DNA of 64,000 nucleotides from Lepidonotus clava (lineage: Eukaryota; Annelida; Polychaeta; Phyllodocida; Polynoidae). The position numbers and the translations under genes are program-made. The first letter of the stretch is position 1; each line of letters begins with the position of its first letter. This document shows positions 44,092 to 54,664 of this stretch, in pieces. The DNA is taken from NCBI GenBank assembly GCA_936440205.1, contig OW387133.1:4740001-4804000 (forward strand). Reading direction: 5' to 3'. A model generated the notes under the pieces. The model ran no database searches and was not told the DNA's origin. It saw only the letters and a program-made list of their open reading frames with translations.

Positions 44092-44709
44092 CTAGTTGGA
44101 ACATGGGTTGGTAGTTTTGGGGCTGTTCAAAGCAGGCGGAAAGGCACTGTCCCATGATTGGAACAGTATTTCCGGTCTCCGATACGTAATAGGTGCGGGT
44201 AACTCGCCCAGGGCGAAACTAGTAATTACAGCGTTCTTTACCTCACCACACGATCGAAGATTCATCGTACTCAGCATGTCCTGCAAACATGTTGGGCAAC
44301 AGCAGTGTCCGTTCGGGCGTTCCATGTAACGGTGTCCGTTATGCAGCCGTGGCGTATAGGGCATCGCCAGAACGTCCCCCTGCAGTGCCTCAACCCTCAG
44401 TCTTAGGTTCGGCGTTCCAGAGACGGCTCGATAGAACTGGGCGTCCTGCTCAACAACAGGTATATACACTACATGTAGGTTTTCCTTGAGTACGTAATGT
44501 TCAACAAAAGGACAAACTGTTAGTGACTTTCCCAGCGTCGGTTCCCTATCGTTACTGGGAAAGAAACAATGTTCCGCCGTTCCGAGATTGCGACCAAACA
44601 TGGTCGTCCCATGCTCTCGGTCCCTCTTCCAACATGGTAGGAAGGGAATGTTGCAGCGCGTAACCCACTCCGTCCGGTCGTAGGGTCTCAACTCCCGGTG
44701 TCGCCGCAA
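44092..44709 (-). CDS. accessory Cys/His-containing open frame of the LTR element
   Basis: 205 residues downstream of the integrase, with HYMERPNGHCCCPTC-like Cys/His clustering (GHCCCPTCLQDM) that could bind zinc. No counterpart in the usual Gypsy gag-pol-env set comes to mind. The amino-acid composition is ordinary, which favours a real gene. Confidence 0.45.
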   Translation of the reverse strand: MRRHRELRPYDRTEWVTRCNIPFLPCWKRDREHGTTMFGRNLGTAEHCFFPSNDREPTLGKSLTVCPFVEHYVLKENLHVVYIPVVEQDAQFYRAVSGTPNLRLRVEALQGDVLAMPYTPRLHNGHRYMERPNGHCCCPTCLQDMLSTMNLRSCGEVKNAVITSFALGELPAPITYRRPEILFQSWDSAFPPALNSPKTTNPCSN

Positions 44710-45384
44710 CTCCTTTGTGTCGTCTGGTTATCGGTCAGCAAAAAGATGAGCGAGGTGGTTATGACCATTTCCCTCGGCTGTTCATCTTCAACTGGACCTA
44801 ACAAAGGTATCTCAGGTCCTTATATCTCGGGTCCCAACACCAAATCAATTCAGAATAAATTATCGTCAGGTAAGGGCGTCCAGACCACGTATGACTCATG
44901 GTCCGATACCATCCCCCAGTTGCTCACCATTCGGCATCCCTACGTCATGACAGTTTTTTTTAATTAGTCGCGTCTCACTCCAGCGACTTTCGCGAAACAC
45001 AATGGCCTTTGTTTCAATAGATCGATTCACCGATTTTACTTTTACCGATAGCTTTAATGTTTCTCAGGACTTTTATTTCGAACAAGGTTCAGGTTCCTTT
45101 TACTTCTCTTAGCAGGTTGACCCGTCCTGTTCAGGTCCGTCTCAATCTACCATTAATTTCTCTTATAAGAGTGGTTCGATCAGAATGTTGACTTAGACCT
45201 CTACCCCGAAATGGGTTTTTTTTATTAATGTTTTTGCTTTCTTAAGGTGTCTTCACGTCCCCAGATTTTAGGGTTAGTGGGATTGTGTCCCTTATATGAA
45301 TGCCTCCTTTTATTTAGTAACGTAACCTTATTTAATTCAGTTTCTAGTTACAAAGGATTGCATTTAGGTGATACATGGCCAGCC

Positions 45385-48300
45385 CTATGCATCCCTGTCC
45401 GTTGACGGTCTGTTTTCTGCTATTTCACGGTAGTCCTTTCGCTGGACGTTCCTTAAATTATAGTGAGGTTTTTGTTGAAGGGTACGTTTACCCGACGAGT
45501 CAACGGAAGAAACCTTCTCAACGTTGAGAGGCCGTTTTTTTATTGAATCCACCGTATCGCTACGGGACCCATCCGGTGCCGAGTTCTTATGTGGTCGCCC
45601 GCGTTTGCGTGGGGCCCTGCCTGTCTCCTTGGGGGTCCTAAGGAGCAATAGTGGATCGTGGGTAGTGTTCTTTTTAGGCATCTCCCCGGAGATTTCAGGC
45701 GTTTCAGGCGATGGAGGGTCTCGGGCGGCTGTACTGGTCGCTCTTCCCGACGGATGCTGATCAGCAGTTAACTCGCTTCCTTCGGGCTCCTTGCTGCTAT
45801 CCTCCGGAAGCGAGTGAGAGCGCAATGGATTGGTCGTTTCGCCAATTAGTTCCTTTTTATTCCCAAATTCGCTACTATCCGTGCGAACGTTTTCTTTACA
45901 CTCGGCTGGTACATTTGTTTCCCCAGCATGTGTAGTAGTGTCATTCGGACGCGTAACTGCATCGTTACCTGTAACGTCCTCGTGAACGTTTTCACGATCA
46001 TTTGTTTGCTGGCTTGTTACCAACGACTCTCCGCCGGCTTTCGGGGAGTCTCCCTCGTCACGGGACCCACCAGCAACAGGTATACGTTCCTCTGTTACTG
46101 GGTCTTCCTGGGCTTGGTTCGACTGCTGATCAGGCTTATCTTGAAGCACATATTCTGGAGCGACTGGCTTGTTTTGTACGGGATTCCAGGGCACATAAGC
46201 ACGTTTGAGCTTCGATACGTTGACTAAATGAGGGATTTCCCTTCCGTCTGCTAATGAGGTTAACCGAACGACATGATCCCCTTTCACTTCTTCTATCCTA
46301 AAGGGTCCCCGATACCTATTTGAAAATTTAGAGACTCTATTCCCTGCGCATAAGGGATCGTACATATAAACTAAGTCTCCTGCATAAAAGACAGTGGGGT
46401 TTGCTCTTTCATCGATACGAGCCCTCAATTCACTTTCATATTTCTCAACAACATCCTCAGCCATATGTCTAAACAAAGCGATGTTATCCTTTATTTCTAA
46501 GAATGCTTCATTATCATTAAGTGATATGGGAATTTCATTGTGTTCAGGCATTCCCATGCTCACTGGGTCTCGTCCATACAGCAGTGTGTACGGCGCGAAG
46601 CCCGAGCGCACACTGACCGTTGAACGCAACGTCCACAGAGCGATCGGTATCAGATCCGGCCATGTAGTATGGTCGTCCGACACATAGCAAGCCATAATGT
46701 CTTCAAGGCTTTTGTGCATCCTTTCTACTCTAGCGTTTCCTGTCGGCATTCGGCCGGTGGTGAACGTTTGCGTACACCCGACTCTACGCGTGACTTCTTT
46801 GAAGAAATCAGACAAAAACGTAGCACCCCTATCAGAGTGTAATCTCTCAATCCTACCATACCTGCACACCAGCTCTTGTAGGAACACCCTAGCCGCGGTT
46901 GCTGCTGTGGAGTCCTTGGTGGGGAAGGCCTCTGGCCAACCCGTGAGCAAATCTATAAACGTCATTATGTACCTGGAGCCATCCTTAGCGCGTTTAATAG
47001 GACCAATAAAGTCACATTGTACCCATTGCCAAGGATATCTAGGCCTATCCCAGGATTTTGCTAGTGCTTTAAAGTGCGGTGCTCTTTTCCGCAGAGCGCA
47101 TACTCGACATGACTTAATATATTCGGCGATGTCTTTATGCATGCCCAACCAATAAAATTTAGATGTAACTTTTTGTGTTAGGGCCTCGGTACCTATATGA
47201 CCGCCTGCCAAAATGCTATCGTGTAGTAGCTTTAAAATTCGTTCAATAAGGCATGGGGGTACCATGATTCTTGGGGTCAATTTGGTATTCTTCGGTTTAT
47301 GCTTTCCATGAGGTATTGTGAATTTACATAGGATCCCAGGCGGTACTAGTCCCAGCGTTTCTGCTCGGGCTACTATGACTCGCGCCTTGTCCGGATCCTC
47401 TGGGAGTTTGTCATTTCTTATGTATTCAATTAACGCTCTACAGTCCTCATCTTTAGCTTGTTGGGCAATAAAGATTGAGAGATCTATATCAGTTTGGACA
47501 GGGTATACCGCCATCAATTCATAGTCACTATTACCGGTAATTCTTTTACTATTGAGGCTAGCGGACAAGAGCTCACAACCCACTTCTGGTTCGAATTCCT
47601 TATGGAATTCGGTGATCTCGTCTTTTTCTTCATCGTCTGGTTGGACTCTTGATAAGTAATCTGGCAAGTAGTGCGTTGCTCCTGGCTCGTGTTTTATATC
47701 AAAATCAAAGTCAGTCAGTGCTAACGCCCATCTCTTCAATCGAGAGGATGGTGCCTTATAAGCGTTCTGTAGCAGTGGTATCAAGGGCTTGTGGTCCGTA
47801 ATGATGGTAACCTTAGCGCCTTGTAACATATCTTCATAATTTTTTAATGCTTTTACCACTGCAAGCGCTTCTTTCTCAGTAACTGTGTAGTTCAATTCAG
47901 CTTCCCTAAGTGCCGTTCCCCAAAACGCTATAGGTCGGTACATTCCTTCTCGTAGGTGGCATATAGCAGCACCACACGCTGTGTCTGACGCGTCCGTCAA
48001 CACATAGAAATGTCCGCTGATTTCTGGATGTATCAGTAGGGGAGGAGTCGTTAAGCGCTCCTTTATGGCCTGAAAAGCTTTCTCACATTCTTCTGTCCAT
48101 TCAAAGACGTTTTTTATTTTCAACAACTGATTCAGAGGGATACTAAGGGATGCAAAATTAGGAACAAATGCCCTATAATAGTTGCAAAGACCCAGAAATG
48201 ATTTGACTGTCTTAACATTGTGTGGTCGACGGAACGCTTTCACTCTTTCCACTATCTGTGGTTGCGTCCGCAAACCCTCGGCGTTGACTCTATGACCGAG

Positions 48301-48783
48301 GAAATTTATTTCAGCGCGGCACCACTCGCACTTGGACGGCTTCAGCTTCAGCCCTGCACGCTGTAGTGCCTGCAGTACTAGTTCTACGCTATGTAGGTGT
48401 TCTTCGAACGTAGAATCGTATACGATCACGTCGTCAAGGTATGCTAAGCATACTCTTGGAACCAGCCCTTTCAAAGCTATGGCCATAACCCTAGTAAATT
48501 GCCAAGGAGCCCCAACTAGCCCGAAAGGTACCCTCTTATAGTGATACACTCCCATGGGTGTCTCGAAGGCAGTGTATTTCCGCGACGCGGGTTCTATAAC
48601 ACATTGGTGGTAGCCGCTCAGCAAGTCCAAGGCCGACCAAATAGTTGGTCGTTTATAGGCCATGTACAAAAACAATGATCGGGCCGTAGGCATTGGGAAT
48701 TTATCTTTGAATGTTATCATGTTTAACATCCTGAAATCTGTACAGAGACGTGGTTTTCCGTCCTTTTTCTGTACCACTACCAA
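45385..48783 (-). CDS. pol: pol part of the LTR element: reverse transcriptase, RNase H, integrase
   Basis: 1132 residues. RT motifs include VVVQKKDGKPRLCTDFR, ALDLLSGYHQ and YLDDVIVY. RNase H follows (VLTDASDTACGAAI). Then the integrase zinc region (H-x-H, CRVCALRK), the catalytic core (WQWVQCDFIGPI, HSDRGATF) and a C-terminal GPF module (YRGPFRIEEV), ending in a long hydrophilic tail. This RT-RH-INT order defines Ty3/Gypsy. Confidence 0.93.
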   Translation of the reverse strand: MVVVQKKDGKPRLCTDFRMLNMITFKDKFPMPTARSLFLYMAYKRPTIWSALDLLSGYHQCVIEPASRKYTAFETPMGVYHYKRVPFGLVGAPWQFTRVMAIALKGLVPRVCLAYLDDVIVYDSTFEEHLHSVELVLQALQRAGLKLKPSKCEWCRAEINFLGHRVNAEGLRTQPQIVERVKAFRRPHNVKTVKSFLGLCNYYRAFVPNFASLSIPLNQLLKIKNVFEWTEECEKAFQAIKERLTTPPLLIHPEISGHFYVLTDASDTACGAAICHLREGMYRPIAFWGTALREAELNYTVTEKEALAVVKALKNYEDMLQGAKVTIITDHKPLIPLLQNAYKAPSSRLKRWALALTDFDFDIKHEPGATHYLPDYLSRVQPDDEEKDEITEFHKEFEPEVGCELLSASLNSKRITGNSDYELMAVYPVQTDIDLSIFIAQQAKDEDCRALIEYIRNDKLPEDPDKARVIVARAETLGLVPPGILCKFTIPHGKHKPKNTKLTPRIMVPPCLIERILKLLHDSILAGGHIGTEALTQKVTSKFYWLGMHKDIAEYIKSCRVCALRKRAPHFKALAKSWDRPRYPWQWVQCDFIGPIKRAKDGSRYIMTFIDLLTGWPEAFPTKDSTAATAARVFLQELVCRYGRIERLHSDRGATFLSDFFKEVTRRVGCTQTFTTGRMPTGNARVERMHKSLEDIMACYVSDDHTTWPDLIPIALWTLRSTVSVRSGFAPYTLLYGRDPVSMGMPEHNEIPISLNDNEAFLEIKDNIALFRHMAEDVVEKYESELRARIDERANPTVFYAGDLVYMYDPLCAGNRVSKFSNRYRGPFRIEEVKGDHVVRLTSLADGREIPHLVNVSKLKRAYVPWNPVQNKPVAPEYVLQDKPDQQSNQAQEDPVTEERIPVAGGSRDEGDSPKAGGESLVTSQQTNDRENVHEDVTGNDAVTRPNDTTTHAGETNVPAECKENVRTDSSEFGNKKELIGETTNPLRSHSLPEDSSKEPEGSELTADQHPSGRATSTAARDPPSPETPEISGEMPKKNTTHDPLLLLRTPKETGRAPRKRGRPHKNSAPDGSRSDTVDSIKKRPLNVEKVSSVDSSGKRTLQQKPHYNLRNVQRKDYREIAENRPSTDRDA

Positions 48784-49479
48784 GGGACTGCGCCAGGCAG
48801 ACTCGCTAGGTTCGATTACTCCTAACTCTATCAGTTGTTTCCGCTTGATCCCTTTGGTCTTCCCTTATGTCATCAGACATAGTGGAGTGCAACCTGAGCT
48901 AGGATCCTTTCCAGCCCTAGTGGCTCACTCTGCTTCCCAGAATGTTCTTTTCAAACCTGATGTTTTCTGATCACAGAGAGCATGGCTCAACCATAACCTA
49001 CACTAATTCAAGAAATTAAGTCTTGAATAGGCATGTTTAGCTTTACCATGGCCTGACTGTACATTGAGCCGTCTCTTTACCATTATGTCGAGGCAAAGCA
49101 GGATAAAGAAATCCTCGAGGCATCAGAGACAACCGGCCAGCGACCCAGTCGATAGCGATTACCAGCTCCCGGGGTAAACCCGGTCGGTCACCGACGGTCT
49201 GATCCAGGTGAATCTTGCCAACCCACACTGAACTTTGACCGTTTTCACTGGCCTTGCCTGTTCACTTCTGAGTGATGTTACTACTGTCAGAAGCTTAGGT
49301 GAGGTCTGTCGACCCCGTACCACGCACATACCACTTACCGGTGGGAAACTGGTAAAAAGTCCGGCAGCCCGATATGCGCGCCGACTAGACGGTACCACAG
49401 TAGGGTGTCCATTCACCCTTCGTTAGTCACGGGGGCCTTCAGTTGTTGACCAAACACTCCCCTGCACTATAGATGAAGT

Positions 49480-50541
49480 TTAACGTGACCCCGGACTCTC
49501 GCGAGCCCACTGCCGCCTGTTACAAGCTACCGTCGAGGAGCTCACCCTCTCAGTAACTTGTTCATCAATGATATCCATCTTTTGAGGTGAATATCTATAC
49601 GGTCGTGATGAAATTATTCCTGCTTTATTATCAATTTTAATATCCATAGGGGCAATCTCGCATTGGCCTAACTCCGCCATTGAGAAAGCCAAACTACCTC
49701 TATTTCGTCTAAGCATTTTCTTAAACATTTGTTTCTGATCTCCACTGAGGCACGACTCCGACAGGTCTATACGGTCAATGTCGTCCTGCTCGCGGGATGC
49801 GGCCTTCCGCGAATGATTCTCACCCGTCACAACGCTCCCCTCGAGGGTTTCTATGGCAAAGCCAACAATGCCCTTCGGGGTTCCCGTTCTAATCAATTTC
49901 TGTTTATTAATAAATTCGGGTATCTGTTTTCGATGGTTAAAGGGGATTCGTCCCATTTCACAAAAACCCAATACATCTGTAGGTAGCACATACAAAGGTC
50001 TTTCTAGCGGATTCAAAATCTTCATCCACCATTGTCTACCACATTGATTCACTCCCGCTTCTACCACTACTGGTGCGGTTACCGATGGGGCACAAAAAAC
50101 GGCGTTATTGTGGGTGACTGGGTGCTTTTTCCAGATGGTGACTGGTATTATTTGTTCGGTGTGTGGTTTAACTTCTACTTTTTCTAGACTAAATATCGGG
50201 TGTCCACAAAAAACATCCAAGTGGGGCCCCGGCAATGACAGGTCCGACCGCACGGCTGCTAACAGATTACGGCCAATTACCATATCATGACAAAGGGATT
50301 CCACCACATGGAAATCGTAGAACACTCTAGAATCTTTAATTTTAATCTCGAGCCTTATTGTTTCTAATATGATCTGAACAGTATTATTAGCTAAATTAAC
50401 TTCCTTCTCTACTACAGGAATGATGTCGTGTATCGCCGACTTAGCTATGGTCTTTCTAAATTTGCCTGAAATAAAGCAATCACTAGCTCCTGTATCTACC
50501 AATGCTCTGACCGTTTGATTTCCTACCTTTACCTCAAGCAA
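49480..50541 (-). CDS. retropepsin-like protease part of pol, LTR element
   Basis: The N-terminal portion carries the aspartic protease signature ALVDTGASDCFISG and the later hydrophobic-G motif (DMVIGRNLL). The remainder (through ISSRPYRYSPQKMDIIDEQ) leads toward the RT domain. Lies directly after gag. Confidence 0.85.
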   Translation of the reverse strand: MLEVKVGNQTVRALVDTGASDCFISGKFRKTIAKSAIHDIIPVVEKEVNLANNTVQIILETIRLEIKIKDSRVFYDFHVVESLCHDMVIGRNLLAAVRSDLSLPGPHLDVFCGHPIFSLEKVEVKPHTEQIIPVTIWKKHPVTHNNAVFCAPSVTAPVVVEAGVNQCGRQWWMKILNPLERPLYVLPTDVLGFCEMGRIPFNHRKQIPEFINKQKLIRTGTPKGIVGFAIETLEGSVVTGENHSRKAASREQDDIDRIDLSESCLSGDQKQMFKKMLRRNRGSLAFSMAELGQCEIAPMDIKIDNKAGIISSRPYRYSPQKMDIIDEQVTERVSSSTVACNRRQWARESPGSR

Positions 50542-50600
50542 GATAGGTCCATTTCCTCTATCAATTTTCTCCGGTCCGTCCGTCAGACAAAGCTCTAACT

Positions 50601-52538
50601 TTATTGGCGTGGCGGACCTGCTAACCAGTTTCCCGGCTTAGTATTACCCCATTTCTTTCCCGGAACAAGTGTTCTAAATTTATCTCGGAGAGCCTCGTCC
50701 CTTAGCTCCTGGAGCTTAGCTCTCAACCACAAGCAACTATCTGTATTATGTGATCTCGATTCGTGTACCGCGCAGTATCTGTCTCGGAACAAAGGTGGCT
50801 GTCCACGCATTCTTCTATCTCCCACGTTTCCAAAATGAAACGGGTTACCCAAAGGTGAGCCCATTGGTTGGTCGTATGCTACGGAGGACTCTACCTCCTC
50901 TCTATCTTCATCAAATGTTACCCTACGAGTCTCTCTACCCACCGGGCTTTTAGATCTAAGATCTGGTGCGGAACTGGATGAGTAGCGACGGCTCGGTCTA
51001 CCTTTCTGCGGTTCGGGACTAGCTACACCAGTACCCTGTTTCTCTTCAGTTCCAAAATCTTTTATTCTTTCTCCTTCCTTTCTATCATCAAATTTCCAAC
51101 TCCTAGATTGATTAAGAGCAGCTAACAGGTTATCGAACTTACTTACTAACATTCTTTCTTCCTCCTCAATTTCCTCTACACTACGTGGTGAGGTGTCCTG
51201 TGTCTGTATGTTGGCTAGAGACACCTTCAATCCTCCTTTCTTACCCCTCTCTAAAGACTCCAAACGAGTGGCAGCTTGCACCGCCACGTCGAAGGTGTCT
51301 GGATTCAGTATTGCTACCTGTTTGGCTATAGTTGGTAACAAGCCGTCTATGAATACTGCCAATATTACACTTTCCTCAATACCTGTTCTAAACTGTTGCT
51401 GTCTCAAACCTCCAGCGAACTCAATCACCGACTGATCTGACGTTTGTTTCATGTTAACGATATCTTTGTATCGCTGCCACGAAGGACGTCTATCTCCGAA
51501 GATAGCCACCATAGCTTCCTTCAGGTGATCCGGCGAGTCTCTTTTATTCGGCGCGAGAGTGTTCACCCAATCGCGTGCCCTATCCTTAAGACCATGCAAG
51601 GCCATCGCTAATGCTTTATCCTGGTCCCATCCATAGATCTTTGCCATATTCTCCAACTCACTAAAATACTGGTCTACCCTTTCATTTGGTTTTCCCGAAA
51701 ACTCTGGGAGTTTTAAACTAGGTCCCCCTCTATCTGCCATTCTGAATAGCTGTCTAGCTACGCCTCCGGTATCTGTGCTCTCTTCTTCTTCGTGCTCGTG
51801 CTCGTCTTCTGACGATTCTGGTTCAGGTGGGGTTCGAGTCAAGTCTTTCTCTACAGTCCCGTGTTTTTTCTTTGTATGTTTTACCTCACTAATACCACCT
51901 TTCCCGATTTGTGGAAAATGTCTTCCTATGGGCGTGGAAGTTGCGCCCACGGCGGCGGGAGTAGAGGTGGTCGGCAAGGATGCCCCACTGACTTGCTCGG
52001 TTCTTACTGTATCACGATTTAGAGGTGTCGGTTTTACCGTGTGCGAGCGGTTTTCCTCTAGTATCGTGGAGGTTAGCTCATCCTCCGACTCACTGGCCAC
52101 TGAGTAATGGAGTAGGGTTGAGTTGTTGGAGTGTTCTGCAGTTTCCTCCTGTAACTCTCGAGATTCCCGTCGTAGCGATCTCCCGGCTCTCAGCCTCAAT
52201 GCAGACGCCAACGGGGATCCCGATTCCCGTTCAGAGCGGGAACGATTTGTGTCGCTCCTTGTCCCTCTAGGTGATGTTGGACTTTGTACTTTCTTAAGTA
52301 AAAGAGGTTGAGCGAAGAAGTCTCTGTCTTCTTCCACTTCCCCTCTTATTCCAATCTTATACGGTATATATGATCCCTTATTTCTTAACTGATGTTTCTC
52401 CGGCCAATTGGGTTCGGAACCCCCAGTGGCGCCCAGTGGCTGATCAGACCACCATGCGTCCCCCTCGGAGTCCGTGTCGCTGAGCGTAGGCTCGGCTCCC
52501 TTGGGCGGTCCAATTCCAGGCCGTAGGCCGGCACTCAT
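50601..52538 (-). CDS. gag: gag-like frame of the LTR element
   Basis: 645 residues. A Ser/Glu-rich N-terminal half is followed by a Ty3/Gypsy gag core (LPEFSGKPNERVDQYFSELE, ALHGLKDRARDWVNTL). The C-terminal part has CAVHESRSHNTDSCLWL, a Cys/His arrangement reminiscent of a nucleocapsid knuckle. First frame after the 5' LTR in element sense. Confidence 0.88.
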   Translation of the reverse strand: MSAGLRPGIGPPKGAEPTLSDTDSEGDAWWSDQPLGATGGSEPNWPEKHQLRNKGSYIPYKIGIRGEVEEDRDFFAQPLLLKKVQSPTSPRGTRSDTNRSRSERESGSPLASALRLRAGRSLRRESRELQEETAEHSNNSTLLHYSVASESEDELTSTILEENRSHTVKPTPLNRDTVRTEQVSGASLPTTSTPAAVGATSTPIGRHFPQIGKGGISEVKHTKKKHGTVEKDLTRTPPEPESSEDEHEHEEEESTDTGGVARQLFRMADRGGPSLKLPEFSGKPNERVDQYFSELENMAKIYGWDQDKALAMALHGLKDRARDWVNTLAPNKRDSPDHLKEAMVAIFGDRRPSWQRYKDIVNMKQTSDQSVIEFAGGLRQQQFRTGIEESVILAVFIDGLLPTIAKQVAILNPDTFDVAVQAATRLESLERGKKGGLKVSLANIQTQDTSPRSVEEIEEEERMLVSKFDNLLAALNQSRSWKFDDRKEGERIKDFGTEEKQGTGVASPEPQKGRPSRRYSSSSAPDLRSKSPVGRETRRVTFDEDREEVESSVAYDQPMGSPLGNPFHFGNVGDRRMRGQPPLFRDRYCAVHESRSHNTDSCLWLRAKLQELRDEALRDKFRTLVPGKKWGNTKPGNWLAGPPRQ

Positions 52539-52578
52539 GTAGGCGAGAGTTTCTACCGTACCTCCAAACTGTTCTTTT

Positions 52579-52597
52579 TCGGGATTTTCTCCACCAA
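52579..52597 (-). promoter_or_regulatory. candidate primer binding site of the LTR element
   Basis: On the minus strand, one or two bases after the 5' LTR, the sequence reads TGGTGGAGAAAATCCCGAA. Beginning with TGG next to the LTR is as expected for a tRNA primer site. The matching tRNA was not identified. Confidence 0.45.
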
Positions 52598-52598
52598 T

Positions 52599-53781
52599 TG
52601 AGCTGAGTGGTTATATTTTGATGTTAGTCTATTTATTGGGGAGTATCCCTTTTAAAGTTCGTACTTGTTCATATCCTGTCCTGATACGTTTATTCATTAC
52701 TTGACTGCGTGATATTACATCGCTTATCGTGGATACTTCGTTTACTTGAAGATGTTAATAAAGGTGTTAAACTAAGATAATGGGGAGTTCTTAGTGATTA
52801 TTCGTTGAAGTAGCTAGCTCTCTCCAGATTGATGTTATCCTGGATCATGATTCAGTTCTTAGTGGTAGAGATTCTAAGTAGAGGGGCTCAATCCTATACA
52901 AAGAACACGCACTTGGCAAGAGGTCAGTTTATTACATTCACGATGATATTCCGAAGGTACAGGTATACAATTCTCCATCCATACAGTTCTTTCCCTTTCA
53001 TTTCACAATTCAAACACATCAGTAACAATCCAACCAGGTATAGCTTTCGTCCAGCTTCCCCTTTCGCAAGGTATATACGCTCTTACACTGTTGAGAGAGT
53101 CACCTCTCATCTACCGGTAACGAAGACCATTGGTAGGATCTCCGTCACTTCCAGCACGCAGCCCGTAAGGCTAAGCCTAAGCTGTCCCAATCCTTACTAT
53201 CACCTGTTCTTTGTGGTTACTACCATCTTAACACTACCCGTGTGATCCGTATGTAAGACTATTGCTCCATGTGTTCTGTTCGAACTCTATCTTGGTCTGC
53301 TCGTCTATCTCAAGTCTCATACCGCTTATATAGCGACAGCCAAAAGGCTTGTCGCTATACTCATTTACACTATTACTTAACGAAGTCTTACTTATCTCTC
53401 ATACTGCCCACTCTTACTCACATAAACTAATTCCATTTCTAGCTATCATATAAACTAATGTTGACGGCGAGGCCTGCTGTCCTTAATATCTTTTAGCTAG
53501 ATGTTTCGATCCATAACGTACCCTTACAGGTCTCCATCGTCATTTGTCACACCTGTACGTACCTGCAGGACGTGCCTCAGCCCGGCTGCAGTCCTTACGC
53601 CTGGGGACTTTGCCACTCTCCATATACTCTAACTATGCCACTAAACGATGTCGCCGCCTGGCGTTTAGCACACGTATCAGCGTTACAAGTTCCACTATAA
53701 TATTCTTGCCAATACAAACGGGTTTACAATATTCTATTATATATATTTATTCTAGTTTTTCTTGCACTGTACCTCAGTGCA
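52599..53781 (-). repeat. 5' LTR (right copy)
   Basis: 1183 bp, near-identical to 34776-35958. Its right edge abuts the target duplication GGAC. Short + strand frames inside both LTRs are duplicated with the LTR and are not supported as genes. Confidence 0.92.
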
Positions 53782-53785
53782 GGAC

Positions 53786-54100
53786 ATCCCATAGCATCTA
53801 TATAGAAAAATTGACAGGCTGTCTGCATTAGTATGTAAATACTACGAAAAGACGCATAACAAAAAGCAAAAGCTGGCAGTGCTGGGACTTTGGAGAAGCA
53901 TATTTTAGTAGATTATAGTTTTGAGAATTTATTTATTCATTAAATTTTCATGAATTTTTCTTTTACCGATCGGTAAGTGTGGGTTTGTTTACCCTATCAA
54001 ACATGTACAAATAATCCGTTCTCAAGTACTTAAAAAAACGTCGACTTGGAGATGATAACTAACTATTTTGTATGAAGAAAGAGGTGATATGAATAGTCTA
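53786..54100. other. flank of the LTR insertion, no gene seen
   Basis: AT-rich host DNA. The GGACAT sequence after the 5' LTR continues host sequence interrupted at 34771 (GCTCTGACGAT then GGAC). Confidence 0.5.
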
Positions 54101-54101
54101 T

Positions 54102-54470
54102 GCTATTACCATGTGAGCTAACATATCTAGAGATATATTGGCTCACATAGTAATAGCATTGATACGTACACTACTTAATTATTTCTCCATATTATATACT
54201 TGGAAGAACACATGTCTCTATATATATACCGGTATACATTTATATGAAAGTGGCTACCCTATAATAACAATAAAATATATTGGCTCACATGGTAATAACA
54301 TTGATATGTGGATTACTTATATCTCTCTCAAAATAAATTGGATAACTATTTACGTTAAAATTCTTATAAAAATAAAATATATTGGCTCACATGGTAATAG
54401 CATATATATGTAGACTACTTACATCTCTCTCTATATAGATTGGCTCACATTTTACGTTAAAATCCTACTA
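54102..54470. repeat. tandem repeat of about 110 bp with GGCTCACATGGTAATAGC, headed by a hairpin
   Basis: GCTATTACCATGTGAGC (54102) pairs with GCTCACATAGTAATAGC (54141) around a short loop. The ATTGGCTCACAT block then recurs near 54280, 54380 and 54438, with TTTACGTTAAAAT between. It looks like tandem duplication of one arm. Confidence 0.7.
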
Positions 54471-54664
54471 TACATCATCTAAGCCATTTGAAAATAGAAG
54501 TTTACACTTGACGGCCCATAGTTGTGATGCGCCTGACGGGTCGGCGTGATCGGCCAGGTGGGAAGGGGACGGGTCTGTCACTCAGTCAGTCAGTCGGCGA
54601 GGACAGGGGGACGAGGACGGGAGTACCTGCACCACCACAAAGTCACACACACACACGTTACAAC

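Larger units (their letters stand above)
34776..53781 (-). mobile_element. env-bearing Ty3/Gypsy (Metaviridae) LTR element, 19 kb
   Basis: A 19,006-bp LTR element lying on the minus strand, flanked by the 4-bp target duplication GGAC (34772-34775 and 53782-53785). The two LTRs are 1183 bp each, begin TG and end CA, and are almost identical, so the insertion is young. Order in element sense: 5' LTR, gag, protease, RT-RNaseH-integrase, a 4-kb accessory region with frames on both strands, envelope-like frame, a long non-coding tract, 3' LTR. The RT order (RT-RH-INT) and the YLDD motif place it in Ty3/Gypsy. An F-type fusion envelope recalls errantiviruses. It is unusually long for the group. It looks close to whole, with perhaps one or two breaks, and is treated as a fossil copy. 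Confidence 0.9.
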
